Shown here: positions 12,776-25,695 of the stretch, one piece after another
How positions within the stretch are numbered: position 1 is the first letter of the stretch
How the letters are laid out: every line of letters begins with the position of its first letter
DNA from: Megaleporinus macrocephalus
Lineage: Eukaryota > Chordata > Actinopteri > Characiformes > Anostomidae
DNA length: 64,000 bases
NCBI GenBank assembly: GCA_021613375.1
Contig: CM038720.1
Location: forward strand, 41,591,449 to 41,655,448
Direction: 5' to 3'
Program-made: the position numbers and the translations under genes
Notes under the pieces: model-generated
Told to the model about the DNA's origin: nothing
The model's database searches: none
Seen by the model: only the letters and a program-made list of their open reading frames with translations

Positions 12776-14463
12776 TAGTGTAAGGAGGGACTAGATAAGT
12801 GGATGTGAATATGGGCCGTAGTGTAAGTAGGTTGTAGATAACTAACTGGATATGGGTGTAAGCAGGTTCTAGATAACTGGATGTGAATATGTGTGGTAGT
12901 GTAGGTTCTGGATAACTGTGAATATGTGTGTAAGCAGGTTCTAGATAACTGGATGTGAATATGTGTGGTAGTATAGGTTCTGGATGACTGTATATGGGTG
13001 TAAGCAGGTTCTAGAGATCTGAGAGTGATTATGGGTGTAGGCAGGCTCTAGATGAGTGTTTATGAGTGGTAGTATAAGCAGGTTCTAGATGACTAACTGT
13101 GAATATGGCTGTAATCAGGCTCTGGATGGCTACAATATGGGTGTAATCAGCTTCTAGAAAATTGAGTGTGAGGAGGAGTGGCAGTGTAAGCAGGTATTAG
13201 ACAAATGAGTTTGATGATGAGTGGTATTGTAGATATCTAGATTTTAGATAACTAGCTTCTAGATAACTAAGTATGATAAATATATGCGGTAGTGTAAGCA
13301 GGTTCTGGATAACTAGATGTGAATATGAGTGGTAGAATAAGCAGGCTCTAGATGGCTATATGTATATGTGCATATGGGTTAATTAGGTTCTAGATAACTA
13401 AGTGTAATCAAGAGTAGCAGTGTAAGCAGGTACTAGATAACTTAGTTTGATTAAGAGTGGTAGTGTGAGCAGGCTCTAGATAATGGAGTTTGATTAAGAG
13501 TGTAGATATCTAGATTTTAAATAACTAGCTTCTAGATAACTAAGTATGATAAACATGAGTGGTAGTGTTAGCAGGTTCTGGATAACTGTATGTAAACATG
13601 AGTGGTAGAATAAGCATGCTCTAGACAGCTAACTGTGAATATGGGTGTTATGAGGTACTAGATAACTGAGTGTAATTAAGAGTGGCAGTGTAAGCAGGTG
13701 TAAACAGTGTCTAGATAACTAGATGTAAATATGAGTGGTACTTTAAACAGCTTCTAGATAACTGGATGTGAATTTGAGTGGTAGTGTAAGCAGGTTCTAG
13801 ATAACTGGATGTGAATATGAGTGGTAGTGTAAGCAGGTTCTGGATAACTGGATGTGAATATGAGTGGTAGTGTAAGCAGGTTCTGGATAACTGGATGTGA
13901 ATATGAGTGGTAGTGTAAGCAAGTTCTGGATAACTGGATGTGAATATGAGTGGTATTTTAAGCAGGTTCTGGATAACTGAGTGTGAATATGAGTGGTAGT
14001 GTAAGCAGGTTCTGGATAACTGAGTGTGAATATAAGTGGTAGTGTAAGCAGGTTCTGGATAACTGAGTGTGAATATAAGTGGTAGTGTAAGCAGGTTCTG
14101 GATAACTGGATGTGAATATGAGTGGTAGTGTAAGCAGGTTCTGGATAACTGAGTGTGAATATGAGTGGTAGTGTAAGCAGGTTCTGGATTACTAAGTGTG
14201 AATATGAGTGGTAGTGTAAGCAGGTTCTAGGTAACTGGATGTGAATATGAATGGTAGTGTAAGCAGGTTCTAGATAACTGAGTGTGAATATGAGTGGTAG
14301 TGTAAGCAGGTTCTGGGTAACTGGATGTGAATATGAGTGGTAGTGTAAGCAGGTTCTGGATTACTGGATGTGAATATGAATGGTAGTGTAAGCAGGTTCT
14401 AGGTAACTGGATGTGAATATGAATGGTAGTGTAAGCAGGTTCTGGATTACTAAGTGTGAATGT
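12776..14463 (+). repeat. 43-bp minisatellite, degenerate to the left
   Basis: The unit is roughly GTAAGCAGGTTCTGGATAAC followed by TGGATGTGAATATGAGTGGTAGT. Copies from about 13,680 rightward are nearly regular (GTAAGC at 13,872 and 13,915). Copies before that are diverged and vary in length. The 80-codon minus-strand open frame here is a repeat artefact. Confidence 0.93.
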
Positions 14464-15344
14464 GTTCACAGAAGGATTTTACACACCCCTCGAATGTGTG
14501 AGTGTTCTATGTGGTCCAGCGCAGATGAAGTGCTGTGGTAATAAAAGTGCCACACCTGCTGAAGCTGCTGAAGAGACATGCTGGTCCAGCTGAGCCGTAT
14601 GTGCCCAATACAGCTGAGGAACCCTAGCAGGAGTAGTTCTCGCTCTGTGTTCCTTCACACTGTCGTGATAGACCTTCACAATGATCTGATGAGGAAGGCC
14701 TAAGAAACCTAGCTGGAGTAGAAGTCCTCCTAATCTCTGTTGAGCTCGAGGATCTGCAGCCTGAGCTCACAGTTCCAGTCTGTAAAAAGTCAACTGCCCA
14801 ATTTCAGTCCAATTACAACGGAGCTAGCAGCTCTGGAGCATCAGCAGTACTGAAGAACATGGTTCCTGAGGCCTGGGCTCTTCAATCAAGTTGAAGCACT
14901 TGTACGCTTGCTGCTCGTCATCCTTACCTCATCTGCTGAAGTGGGGAGATGTGCCGGGGCTCTGAAGTACCTGAAGATTTGGTTCTGCTTCACGATGTCC
15001 TGACTGTGTGACTTTGTTATGAACAAGTTAAAATTAAAGAAAGGAAATCAGAGCGCCAGAGACGCCCCGCCATGCTGCCGGATCATTACAGGGTGAACAT
15101 GATGAAGCAACTTCTGGAATATATACTCCAAACAATAGGGGGCGACATATCACCAGGACCAGTGGTCATAGTAATGGTCACTCACCAAGAGCTTCAGCCA
15201 TCGCTGTGGTTACTGTTCTCTCATTGGCTGCCTGTTCTTAAATTATCTAACCAGGAGCAGCACCTTCACCACCACTGACCAGAGATCAGAATACACAGCC
15301 CTACTTCCTCATCCTCACATACTGGACTGATTCAGCTCCACAAT
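14464..15344. other. intergenic DNA flanking two minisatellites
   Basis: No gene. The last part (about 15,290-15,344) is homologous, inverted, to 3,612-3,660, e.g. TTCCTCATCCTCACATACTG against TTCTTCATCCTCACATGTTG, so it belongs to the element that carries the 41-bp repeat. Confidence 0.55.
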
Positions 15345-16044
15345 ACAGACTCACTATCACCTCTTCAGGTACAAAGTGGTACTACAGTCACTCACTATCA
15401 CCTCTTCAGGTACAAAGTGGTACTACAGTCACTCACTATCACCTCTTCAGGTACAAAGTGGTACTACAGTCACTCACTATCACCTCTTCAGGTACAAAGT
15501 GGTACTACAGTCACTCACTATCACATCTTCAGGTACAAAGTGGTACTACAGTCACTCACTATCACCTCTTCAGGTACAAAGTGGCACTACAGTGACTCAC
15601 TCTCACCTCTTCAGGTACAAAGTGGTACTACATTAACTCACTATCACCTCTTCAGGTACAAAGTGTTACTACAGTGACTTACTATCACCTCTTCAGGTAC
15701 AAAGTGGTACTACAGTGACTCACTATCACCTCTTCTGGTACAAAGTGGTACTACAGTGACTCACTATCACCTCTTCAGGTACAAAGTGGTACTACAGTGA
15801 CTCACTATCACCTCTTCAGGTACAAAGTGGTACTGCAGTGACTCACTATCACCTCTTCTGGTACAAAGTGGTACTACAGTCACTCACTATCACCTCTTCA
15901 GGTACAAAGTGGTACTACAGTCACTCACTATCACCTCTTGAGGTACGAAGTGGTATTACAGTGACTCACTCTCACCTTTTCAGGTACAAAGTTGTACTGC
16001 AGTGACTCACTATCACCTCTTCAGGTACAAAGTGGTACTACAGT
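15345..16044 (+). repeat. 41-bp minisatellite, plus orientation (about 17 copies)
   Basis: The unit is TCACTATCACCTCTTCAGGT followed by ACAAAGTGGTACTACAGTGAC. It is the same family as 3,377-3,611, read on the other strand. The two overlapping 86-codon open frames are offset by exactly one 41-bp unit and are artefacts. Confidence 0.95.
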
Positions 16045-16279
16045 GAATCAACAAACACACCAAACAATAAATATACAAACCCTAAATACACAAGACAATA
16101 AATACTATACAGCATTTAGAAGCAGGTCGTGATTTAAGGAAGTAGTAAAGTAAAGTAGTAAAGCTGGTGGAACTAAAACTAAAGATCTTCAATTTACAGG
16201 TTTGAGAGGTTTAAACTATCATCCAATCAGAACCCGTTTCAAGGGTAAACAAATGCACCATGCACTTTTTATAAAGCAT

Positions 16280-16610
16280 ATTTTTATTGAGTGACTGATT
16301 TGACTATTTGTCCAACCAAAAACAAATGTCTGTATAACTCTCTCACTGCTGTACAGGGAGCTGCTGCATCGTTCATACTACTCTAAATGTATCTCCATTT
16401 TTGTCCATATTAATTTTTCTACATCATTTGAACACGACAGCTGCTCTTTACATTGTGTGAAAACTTTATGATCAATAGACCAATAGAAACGCTCCAAAAT
16501 GGCTGGGATATAATTCTGGTTCCACTGACTTACATTAAAAGTAAAGACAGTTTTTGTTCTTTTCTGTAAAGTTGTCCTTTTGGAGATACTTGTTTGGAAT
16601 GTAAATCTGC
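16280..16610 (+). mobile_element. dispersed fish repeat, family G, copy 1
   Basis: It contains TTGTGTGAAAACTTTATGAT, ACCAATAGAAACGCTCC, GACTTACATTAAAAGTAAAG and TTTTTGTTCTTTTCTGTAAA. The same ordered blocks recur at 24.65, 30.96, 37.05 and 50.64 kb. No open frame. It is probably a non-autonomous element; the superfamily is unknown. Confidence 0.6.
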
Positions 16611-16870
16611 TTCTGAAGGTCTAACTTGACCTATAGCATAACCTCCGTCCACGTTCCCAGCCTTTATCTCTGTTTTCAGGTAAACGCATGTAAATGAACA
16701 TCCAGGAGGAAACAAGGTCAGCGCAGCGTTTTCCATGGATGTGAGAAGATTTCTGATTGGTCGCCGCCGCCTCATTTGCATGAAGATCACGGTAGGGGTG
16801 AGCGAGCAGGGTAAACATTCAGTTACCAACTAATTAACTGTCACTGGTGTAAACCTGGATACTGGCAGTA

Positions 16871-18330
16871 TGGTGGTGTAGTGGTTAGTATGGTGGTGTA
16901 GTGGTTAGTATGGTGGTGTAGTGGTTAGTATGGTGGTGTAGTGGTTAGTATGGTGGTGTAGTGGTTAGTATGGTGGTGTAGTGGTTAGTATGGTGGTGTA
17001 GTGGTTAGTACGGTGGTGTAGTGGTTAGTACGGTGGTGTAGTGGTTAGTATGGTGGTGTAGTGGTTAGTACGGTGGTGTAGTGGTTAGTATGGTGGTGTA
17101 GTGGTCAGTATGGTGGTGTAGTGGTTAGTATGGTGGTGTAGTGGTTAGTATGGTGGTGTAGTGGTCAGTACGGTGGTGTAGTGGTCAGTATGGTGGTGTA
17201 GTGGTTAGTATGGTGGTGTAGTGGTTAGTACGGTGGTGTAGTGGTTAGTATGGTGGTGTAGTGGTTAGTATGGTGGTGTAGTGGTTAGTATGGTGGTGTA
17301 GTGGTCAGTACGGTGGTGTAGTGGTCAGTATGGTGGTGTAGTGGTTAGTATGGTGGTGTAGTGGTTAGTACGGTGGTGTAGTGGTTAGTATGGTGGTGTA
17401 GTGGTTAGTATGGTGGTGTAGTGGTTAGTACGGTGGTGTAGTGGTTAGTACGGTGGTGTAGTGGTTAGTATGGTGGTGTAGTGGTCAGTATGGTGGTGTA
17501 GTGGTTAGTATGGTGGTGTAGTGGTTAGTATGGTGGTGTAGTGGTCAGTACGGTGGTGTAGTGGTCAGTACGGTGGTGTAGTGATTAGTATGGTGGTGTA
17601 GTGGTTAGTATGGTGGTGTAGTGGTCAGTATGGTGGTGTAGTGGTTAGTATGGTGGTGTAGTGGTTAGTACGGTGGTGTAGTGGTCAGTACAGTGGTGTA
17701 GTGGTTAGTATGGTGGTGTAGTGGTTAGTATGGTGGTGTAGTGGTCAGTATGGTGGTGTAGTGGTCAGTACGGTGGTGTAGTGGTCAGTATGGTGGTGTA
17801 GTGGTTAGTACGGTGGTGTAGTGGTTAGTACGGTGGTGTAGTGGTTAGTATGATGGTGTAGTGGTTAGTACGGTGGTGTAGTGGTTAGTACGGTGGTGTA
17901 GTGGTTAGTACGGTGGTGTAGTGGTCAGTGTGGTGGTGTAGTGGTCAGTGTGGTGGTGTAGTGGTTAGTATGGTGGTGTAGTGGTTAGTACGGTGGTGTA
18001 GTGGTTAGTACGGTGGTGTAGTGGTTAGTATGGTGGTGTAGTGGTTAGTATGGTGGTGTAGTGGTTAGTATGGTGGTGTAGTGGTTAGTACGGTGGTGTA
18101 GTGGTTAGTATGGTGGTGTAGTGGTTAGTATGGTGGTGTAGTGGTTAGTATGGTGGTGTAGTGGTCAGTATGGTGGTGTAGTGGTTAGTACGGTGGTGTA
18201 GTGGTTAGTACGGTGGTGTAGTGGTTAGTACGGTGGTGTAGTGGTTAGTATGGTGGTGTAGTGGTTAGTATGGTGGTGTAGTGGTTAGTATGGTGGTGTA
18301 GTGGTCAGTATGGTGGTGTAGTGGTCAGCA
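16871..18330 (+). repeat. 20-bp SINE A-box minisatellite (73 copies, exact register)
   Basis: The unit is TGGTGGTGTAGTGGTTAGTA. The array is 1,460 bases, exactly 73 x 20, with no visible indel. Substitutions are mostly TATGG/TACGG (CpG decay) and TTAG/TCAG. Each unit contains TGGTGTAGTGG, a full match to the Pol III A-box TRGYNNARNNG. The last unit runs straight into the body of a tRNA-derived SINE. Confidence 0.97.
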
Positions 18331-18575
18331 CTGTCTCCTCACAGTAAGATGATCTGGGTTGGATTCCCGGTCTGGGTGGTTCTGTGTGGAGTGTGTATGT
18401 TCTCTCTGTGTTTGAGTGGGTTCCTCCGGGTTCTCCGGTTTCCTCCCACAGTCCAAACACATGCATGTTAGGATCCTCACTTTAAACTACCCGTAGGTGT
18501 GAGAGTGTGTGTGTGAGTGTGTGTGTGAGTGTGTGTTGTCCCGAGACGTGGTTAGGGTTGTGTCAGGAAGGGCGT
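18311..18575 (+). mobile_element. tRNA-derived SINE with amplified 5' head
   Basis: The tRNA-like head has an A-box at 18,314-18,324 and a B-box-like GGTTGGATTCC at 18,357-18,367 (one mismatch to GGTTCGANTCC), 32 bases apart as in tRNAs. The body CCGGTTTCCTCCCACAGTCC is the central motif common in fish SINEs. It runs out into TGTGAG repeats. It is not an intact tRNA gene, as no acceptor stem is seen. Confidence 0.85.
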
Positions 18576-18924
18576 CCGACATAAACACTTTAAAAATCTG
18601 GGCTTGTTTTAGTTGCTGTTATTGCTTGTTTTGAGGTGCTTTTTCACCAATTAAGAGCTTTATGCACTAAAGTAATCAGAATTGTCTCTGTTGGCATAGT
18701 GACAACTGAGATACTGGAGCCGCTGAGCTCCATCAAATAGAGCTTCTTCACAAATGCTAGAAGAATCTGATTGTCCAAAAGCAGCTCAAACTGAGTGGAG
18801 TTAAATGGGAAGAACTCAAAATTTCAGCTTCTGTAGATCTTCACACCACTTTCACTTTTCCAGACATGAGCTGACGTTACTGTACTGTGAGAGCTGTGAA
18901 TGATTTTCTCCATGAAGTTTATAT

Positions 18925-19120
18925 ATTGCACCTCCAGTGTCCAGTCAGGTGGACTGGAGATGCTAAACTGTCCCCCAGATGTGTATGTGAGATGTGTATA
19001 TCTGTGTGTTTGCCCTGTGATGGACTGGCAACCACTCCAGGGTGTTTCCTACCATCCGCCCAGTGGTCACTCCTCCAACAACCCAGGAGGACAAGGTTGT
19101 GTAGATGACAAGTGAGTGAG
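18925..19120 (+). mobile_element. SINE 3' body fragment
   Basis: GCCCTGTGATGGACTGGCAA, CCAGGGTGTTTCCTACC and CCGCCCAGTG are the usual 3' segment of the same kind of fish SINE. It may be the displaced 3' part of the SINE at 18.31 kb, split by about 350 bases of other DNA. Confidence 0.65.
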
Positions 19121-19146
19121 AATATAATGTAGCCTGCTGAATTTTG

Positions 19147-19168
19147 GTTAGGGTTAGAGTTAGGGTTA
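19147..19168 (+). repeat. short telomere-like repeat
   Basis: GGTTAGGG, TTAGAG and TTAGGGTTA in sequence: about three TTAGGG-type units after the SINE tail. Confidence 0.6.
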
Positions 19169-19330
19169 TATATATTTTTTTTTTATATTTTATTTTGGGT
19201 TTTTATAATATTTGAGTATTTTTATAATATATGAGTACTAATACTTTCATACAGTGCAGTGTTTATCAGCCTCGGCCTTCGAGGCCCACTGCCTCACAGT
19301 TTAGTGTTTTTCTGCTTCAACACCTATTTT

Positions 19331-21370
19331 AACTGGTAATGGACTGGTCATGAGGTGATTGGACTGGTAATGGACTGGTAATGAGGTGATTGGACTGGTA
19401 ATGGACTGGTAATGAGGTGATTGGACTGGTAATGGACTGGTAATGAGGTGATTAGACTGGTAATGGACTGGTCATGAGGTGATTGGACTGGTAATGGACT
19501 GGTCATGAGGTGATTGGACTGGTAATGGACTGGTAATGAGGTGATTGGACTGGTAATGGACTGGTCATGAGGTGATTGGACTGGTAATGGACTAGTAATG
19601 AGGTGATTGGACTGGTAATGGACTGGTAATGAGGTGATTGGACTGGTAATGGACTGGTCATGAGGTGATTGGACTGGTAATGAACTGGTAATGAGGTGAT
19701 TGGACTGGTGATGGACTGGTAATGAGGTGATTGGACTGGTGATGGACTGGTAATGAGGTGATTGGACTGGTAATGGACTGGTAATGAGGTGACTGGACCG
19801 GTAATGGACTGGTAATGAGGTGATTGGACTGGTAATCGATGGTAATGAGGTGATTGGACTGGCAATGAACTGGTAATGAGGTGATTGGACTGGTAATGAA
19901 CTGGTAATGAGGTGATTGGACTGGTAATGGACTGGTCATGAGGTGATTGGACTGGTAATGAACTGGTAATGAGGTGATTGGACTGGTGATGGACTGGTAA
20001 TGAGGTGATTGGACTGGTGATGGACTGGTAATGAGGTGATTGGACTGGTGATGGACTGGTAATGAGGTGATTGGACTGGTAATGGACTGGTAATGAGGTG
20101 ACTGGACCGGTAATGGACTGGTAATGAGGTGATTGGACTGGTAATCGATGGTAATGAGGTGATTGGACTGGCAATGAACTGGTAATGAGGTGATTGGACT
20201 GGTAATGAACTGGTAATGAGGTGATTGGACTGGTGATGGACTGGTAATGAGGTGATTGGACTGGTGATGGACTGGTAATGAGGTGATTGGACTGGTGATG
20301 GACTGGTAATGAGGTGATTGGACTGGTGATGGACTGGTAATGAGGTGATTGGACTGGTGATGGACTGGTAATGAGGTGATTGGACTGGTAATGGACTGGT
20401 AATGAGGTGACTGGACCGGTAATGGACTGGTAATGAGGTGATTGGACTGGTAATCGATGGTAATGAGGTGATTGGACTGGCAATGAACTGGTAATGAGGT
20501 GATTGGACTGGTAATGAACTGGTAATGAGGTGATTGGACTGGTAATGGACTGGTCATGAAGTGATTGGACTGATAATGGACTGGTAATGAGGTGATTGGA
20601 CTGGTAATGAACTGGTAATGAGGTGATTGGACTGGTAATGGACTGGTAATGAGGTGATTGGACTGGTGATGGACTGGTAATGAGGTGATTGGACTGGTAA
20701 TGGACTGGTAATGAGGTGACTGGACCGGTAATGGACTGGTAATGAGGTGATTGGACTGGTAATCGATGGTAATGAGGTGATTGGACTGGCAATGAACTGA
20801 TAATGAGGTGATTGGACTGGTAATTAACTGGTAATGAGGTGATTGGACTGGTAATGGACTGGTCATGAGGTGATTGGACTGGTAATGAACTGGTAATGAG
20901 GTGATTGGACTGGTGATGGACTGGTAATGAGGTGATTGGACTGGTGATGGACTGGTAATGAGGTGATTGGACTGGTGATGGACTGGTAATGAGGTGATTG
21001 GACTGGTAATGGACTGGTAATGAGGTGACTGGACCGGTAATGGACTGGTAATGAGGTGATTGGACTGGTAATCGATGGTAATGAGGTGATTGGACTGGCA
21101 ATGAACTGGTAATGAGGTGATTGGACTGGTAATGAACTGGTAATGAGGTGATTGGACTGGTAATGGACTGGTCATGAAGTGATTGGATTGATAATGGACT
21201 GGTAATGAGGTGATTGGACTGGTAATGAACTGGTAATGAGGTGATTGGACTGGTAATGGACTGGTAATGAGGTGATTGAACTGGTAATGGACTGGTCATG
21301 AGGTGATTGGACTGGTAATGGACTGGTAATGAGGTGATTGGACTGGTAATGGACTGGTCATGAGGTGATT
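19331..21370 (+). repeat. 31-bp minisatellite with 309-bp higher-order repeat
   Basis: The base unit is GGACTGGTAATGGACTGGTA plus ATGAGGTGATT, about 66 copies. A marker variant GGTAATCGAT recurs at 19,831, 20,140, 20,449, 20,758 and 21,067, each exactly 309 bases apart (nine 31-bp units plus one 30-bp unit). CTGGACCGGTA and GGCAATGAACTG markers keep the same phase. The 598- and 505-codon minus-strand open frames exist only because the unit lacks stops and 31 is not a multiple of 3; they are not a gene. Confidence 0.97.
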
Positions 21371-22006
21371 AGTGATTAGAACTGCTTGAAATGATCTAAT
21401 TTCATATGCAAGTTATTTTTGTTATAATACAAACTGTAAAAACGTTAATGTTATATTAATTTCAGTTTAATACACTACTAATCAACTGCATCAATTGTGT
21501 TAAATACTGAAATGACGTTACATCTCGAAGTTTAAGACTTGGGACTTGACTTGAGCTTCCCATACACTCGCATACCACAAGCTCCTGCATGTAAGTACAG
21601 CGGTGGCTTTTAGAAGCTGGAAAATCTGTTTTCTAATTCATGATGACACTTAAATGAATCATTAGCTTGGTATTTGCGTCCTACCCTACCAGTCAGTGTT
21701 ACGGCGGACGCCGAGGCTGCCGGTGGAGAGGATGTCATGATTGTGCCGTATGCTAGAAAGTTAAAATGCAAAACACTTGTGGTCCATTAGCTGCTGGCTT
21801 TCGTGCAGAGCTGTGTTCTCTTTGTGCTGTTCTCTGACTCACCGTGCTCTTTCTCTTTGCTTTGACTGACAGCAGGGGAACCCACAACACCCGTGATATT
21901 TAGCATCCTCTCACTCACATACATACGCAAACCCACGCTGTACATGACATTTAATGTCCTCCTGGTTTGTGTCTTCTGGCTCTCCTCTCTGTCTGTTTGT
22001 CCTCTG

Positions 22007-22030
<24 letters not shown>
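21371..22030. other. intergenic DNA
   Basis: AT-rich sequence without gene or tandem repeat, passing into CT-rich and then CA-rich microsatellites. Confidence 0.5.
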
Positions 22031-22061
<31 letters not shown>

Positions 22062-22063
22062 TG

Positions 22064-22098
<35 letters not shown>
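22007..22098 (+). repeat. (CT)n(CA)n compound microsatellite
   Basis: TCTCTCTCTC passes into CACACACACA, interrupted by ATGCT. A (GA)n tract follows at about 22,240-22,268. Confidence 0.9.
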
Positions 22099-22233
22099 TC
22101 CAGTCTTTTTTCCAGACTGAGATTTGATGAATTGCATAGAATTGCCTGCATATGGGAAAAAAGCTGATGTGGGGAGAATAAAGAGAGAATATTTGAATAT
22201 TTCTGGCTTTGAATATAAAATAAGTAAATTCAC

Positions 22234-22274
<41 letters not shown>

Positions 22275-22484
22275 AAGAATGAGGGGGGTTGGAGAAGGAA
22301 GTTGGAGGGATTGAGAGTCTGACAAAGAAATAGATCAAGAGATAGCAGGGGCAGAAATGGCTGCAGACCCCACTATACAATAAAAACACAGTAGACTGCC
22401 ACTGGCTGATTTTACTGTGTTATTGAAAGATTGCAGTATAATATATTGTGATGTATTTTAATTATTATTGATTGCAAATTATCA

Positions 22485-22690
22485 ATCCATTGATTATCTT
22501 CCAATTTATCCCGCTAGTCGGGGTCACTGGAGCCAATCCCAGCATTATCAGTTAAAGGTGGGGTACACCATGGACGGGTCGTCAATCCATCGTATGTCCA
22601 ACACAAACTCATACCTACGGTCAGTTTAGAGTGAGGATCCTAACATGCATGTGTTTGGACTGTGAGAGGAAACCGGAGTACTGTTACAGT
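22485..22690 (-). mobile_element. SINE body, minus orientation
   Basis: TTTATCCCGCTAGTCGGGGT, TTTAGAGTGAGGATCCTAAC and GTTTGGACTGTGAGAGGAAA are the reverse complement of the SINE body and tail seen at 18.31-19.12 kb (CTCCCACAGTCCAAAC). The 5' head is missing. Confidence 0.75.
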
Positions 22691-22715
22691 AAGAGTCCAT
22701 GTGCAGATAGATTTC

Positions 22716-24019
<1,304 letters not shown>

Positions 24020-24137
24020 TTGACAGACAGACAGACACAGAGACTGCCAATTCTGTTCATCCTTACAAAACACCTCAAGCTATTGCATCTCACACTCTGA
24101 ATGATTGTCTCATTCTCTCTGTCCTTCACACATACAT

Positions 24138-24172
<35 letters not shown>

Positions 24173-24644
24173 TACATACACACACGCACACACACATACA
24201 CACACACAGACACACACACACACAGGCTGCCCTGACGTGTGCGATTATCCGGGTTAGTCAGCTGTAAAACATTTCAGCATCAAGTTCAATTACTGACAAG
24301 CATCAGTGTCGCTCGCCTCTCAGATATGAGGTGTATCTGTGTGTGTGTGTTGGGGGAGGGGTGTGAGGGGGGCTGTATATATAAAGACTGCTGCACTGAA
24401 AGTACGATGGCTGCAGTATTGGTCAGATAGAAACACAGGACGTCCAGTCAGGTTGTCAGTCACATACAGAGTTATACATAGACAGCAGTGAAACACTTTC
24501 ACAACAGCCCTCTTATACAAAACACTAAGATAATAAAGTATAAAGATATAATATATGAAATATTAGGAAATATATATACATATATATAAAAAGGTAAAAA
24601 GAAAGTGGAATAAATTGAAAATAAGATAAATATATTGTCCAATG

Positions 24645-24975
24645 AAAAACAGGTACCCCCAAAAACTTCACTTTCAATGTAAGTTAATGGAACCAGAGTA
24701 ATTTTGGAGCATTTCTATTGGTCCATTCATCATGAAATCTTCCCACAATGTAAACGGCAGCTGCTGCATTTAATTGATGTAGAAAAATAGAAATAGACAA
24801 AAATGGATTTTCATTGGACAGTGACGTTCTAAGAGAACAATGTAAAAAAAATAGATACACTAATATATCTAAATATACATATACATAGAAATAGAAATTG
24901 GACAATTTGACCGTCATTGAATTGTCTACTGATAAAAAGTGACTAAACATGGAGACTCGTTGTTTACTAGGCAAT
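24645..24975 (-). mobile_element. dispersed fish repeat, family G, copy 2
   Basis: Reverse complement of the copy at 16.3 kb: CTTCACTTTCAATGTAAGTT, GGAGCATTTCTATTGGTCCA and CAATGTAAACGGCAGCTGCT, with ATTGGACAGTGACG beyond. Confidence 0.6.
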
Positions 24976-25548
24976 AGGCGGTGACTAGGCAATAGATGTC
25001 TGTCATTTCCTGAGGTCGTATAACATGACGAATTAAAAAGATATGGTCTAAAAATATGATTATGTTAGCATATAATGTATCGTCTTCCTGATTTCACTGG
25101 ACGTACAGATATATGGTCATCTTACTCCTCAACCAGTAGATGAAAATGTGGGCACTGTGTTAGAACTGTTCTCAGTTCAGTGGAAGTATGTTTGTGTGCT
25201 GTGGCAACTGATAGGCAGCACTGTTTCTTGAACACTAATAAATAAGCATAGTTTTCTCTCATAAATAAATAAATAAATAAATAAAATGTGTGGGAAGTGA
25301 TTGGCAAGAGAAGAAAAAGGAAACATCTCACAGCCTTTGAAGCCTACTGTCTTCTGCTAATCTGACTCTGTTTGAACTCCAGGCACTTTCCTTGAATTCA
25401 GTGAGGTCAATGGGACGACTGACCATTTGAGTGGAGGGCTGGGTGGACAAGCAGAGCAGCCAAGCACAGAGGCTCACAGGAGCACCATGACTGTAGTGAG
25501 TGAGTGTTAATCTGTAAAAGTTGTTATTGAGAGTGTCTACACTACCAG

Positions 25549-25695
25549 TCAAAAGTTTGGACACACCTACCTCAATATATATGTTTATAGTTATAAAGGT
25601 GTTTAGATCTGGATGTGTCGAGAGACGAGTGTAAACAGTGAAGTTGGAGCCCATGTACACAAATATTACTAAAACAAACATTTGAGTGTATTTAA
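25549..25695 (+). mobile_element. Tc1/mariner-type terminal repeat remnant
   Basis: CACTACCAGTCAAAAGTTTG, then GACACACCTAC, is the familiar terminal sequence of fish Tc1-like elements. At about 25,800-25,850, AGCTCCTCATGAAGCTGCTG resembles a decayed internal Tc1 segment on the opposite strand. No transposase frame survives. Confidence 0.55.

Noticed and set aside
18311..18400. Possible tRNA gene at the end of the 20-bp array
   Set aside because: It has A-box and B-box likeness but no acceptor-stem pairing, and it continues into a SINE body; it is a tRNA-derived SINE.
19503..21299. Open frames of 598 and 505 codons on the minus strand
   Set aside because: They lie wholly in the 31-bp minisatellite. 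The period is not a multiple of 3, so all frames cycle through the same stop-free unit. There is no promoter, splice or family match.
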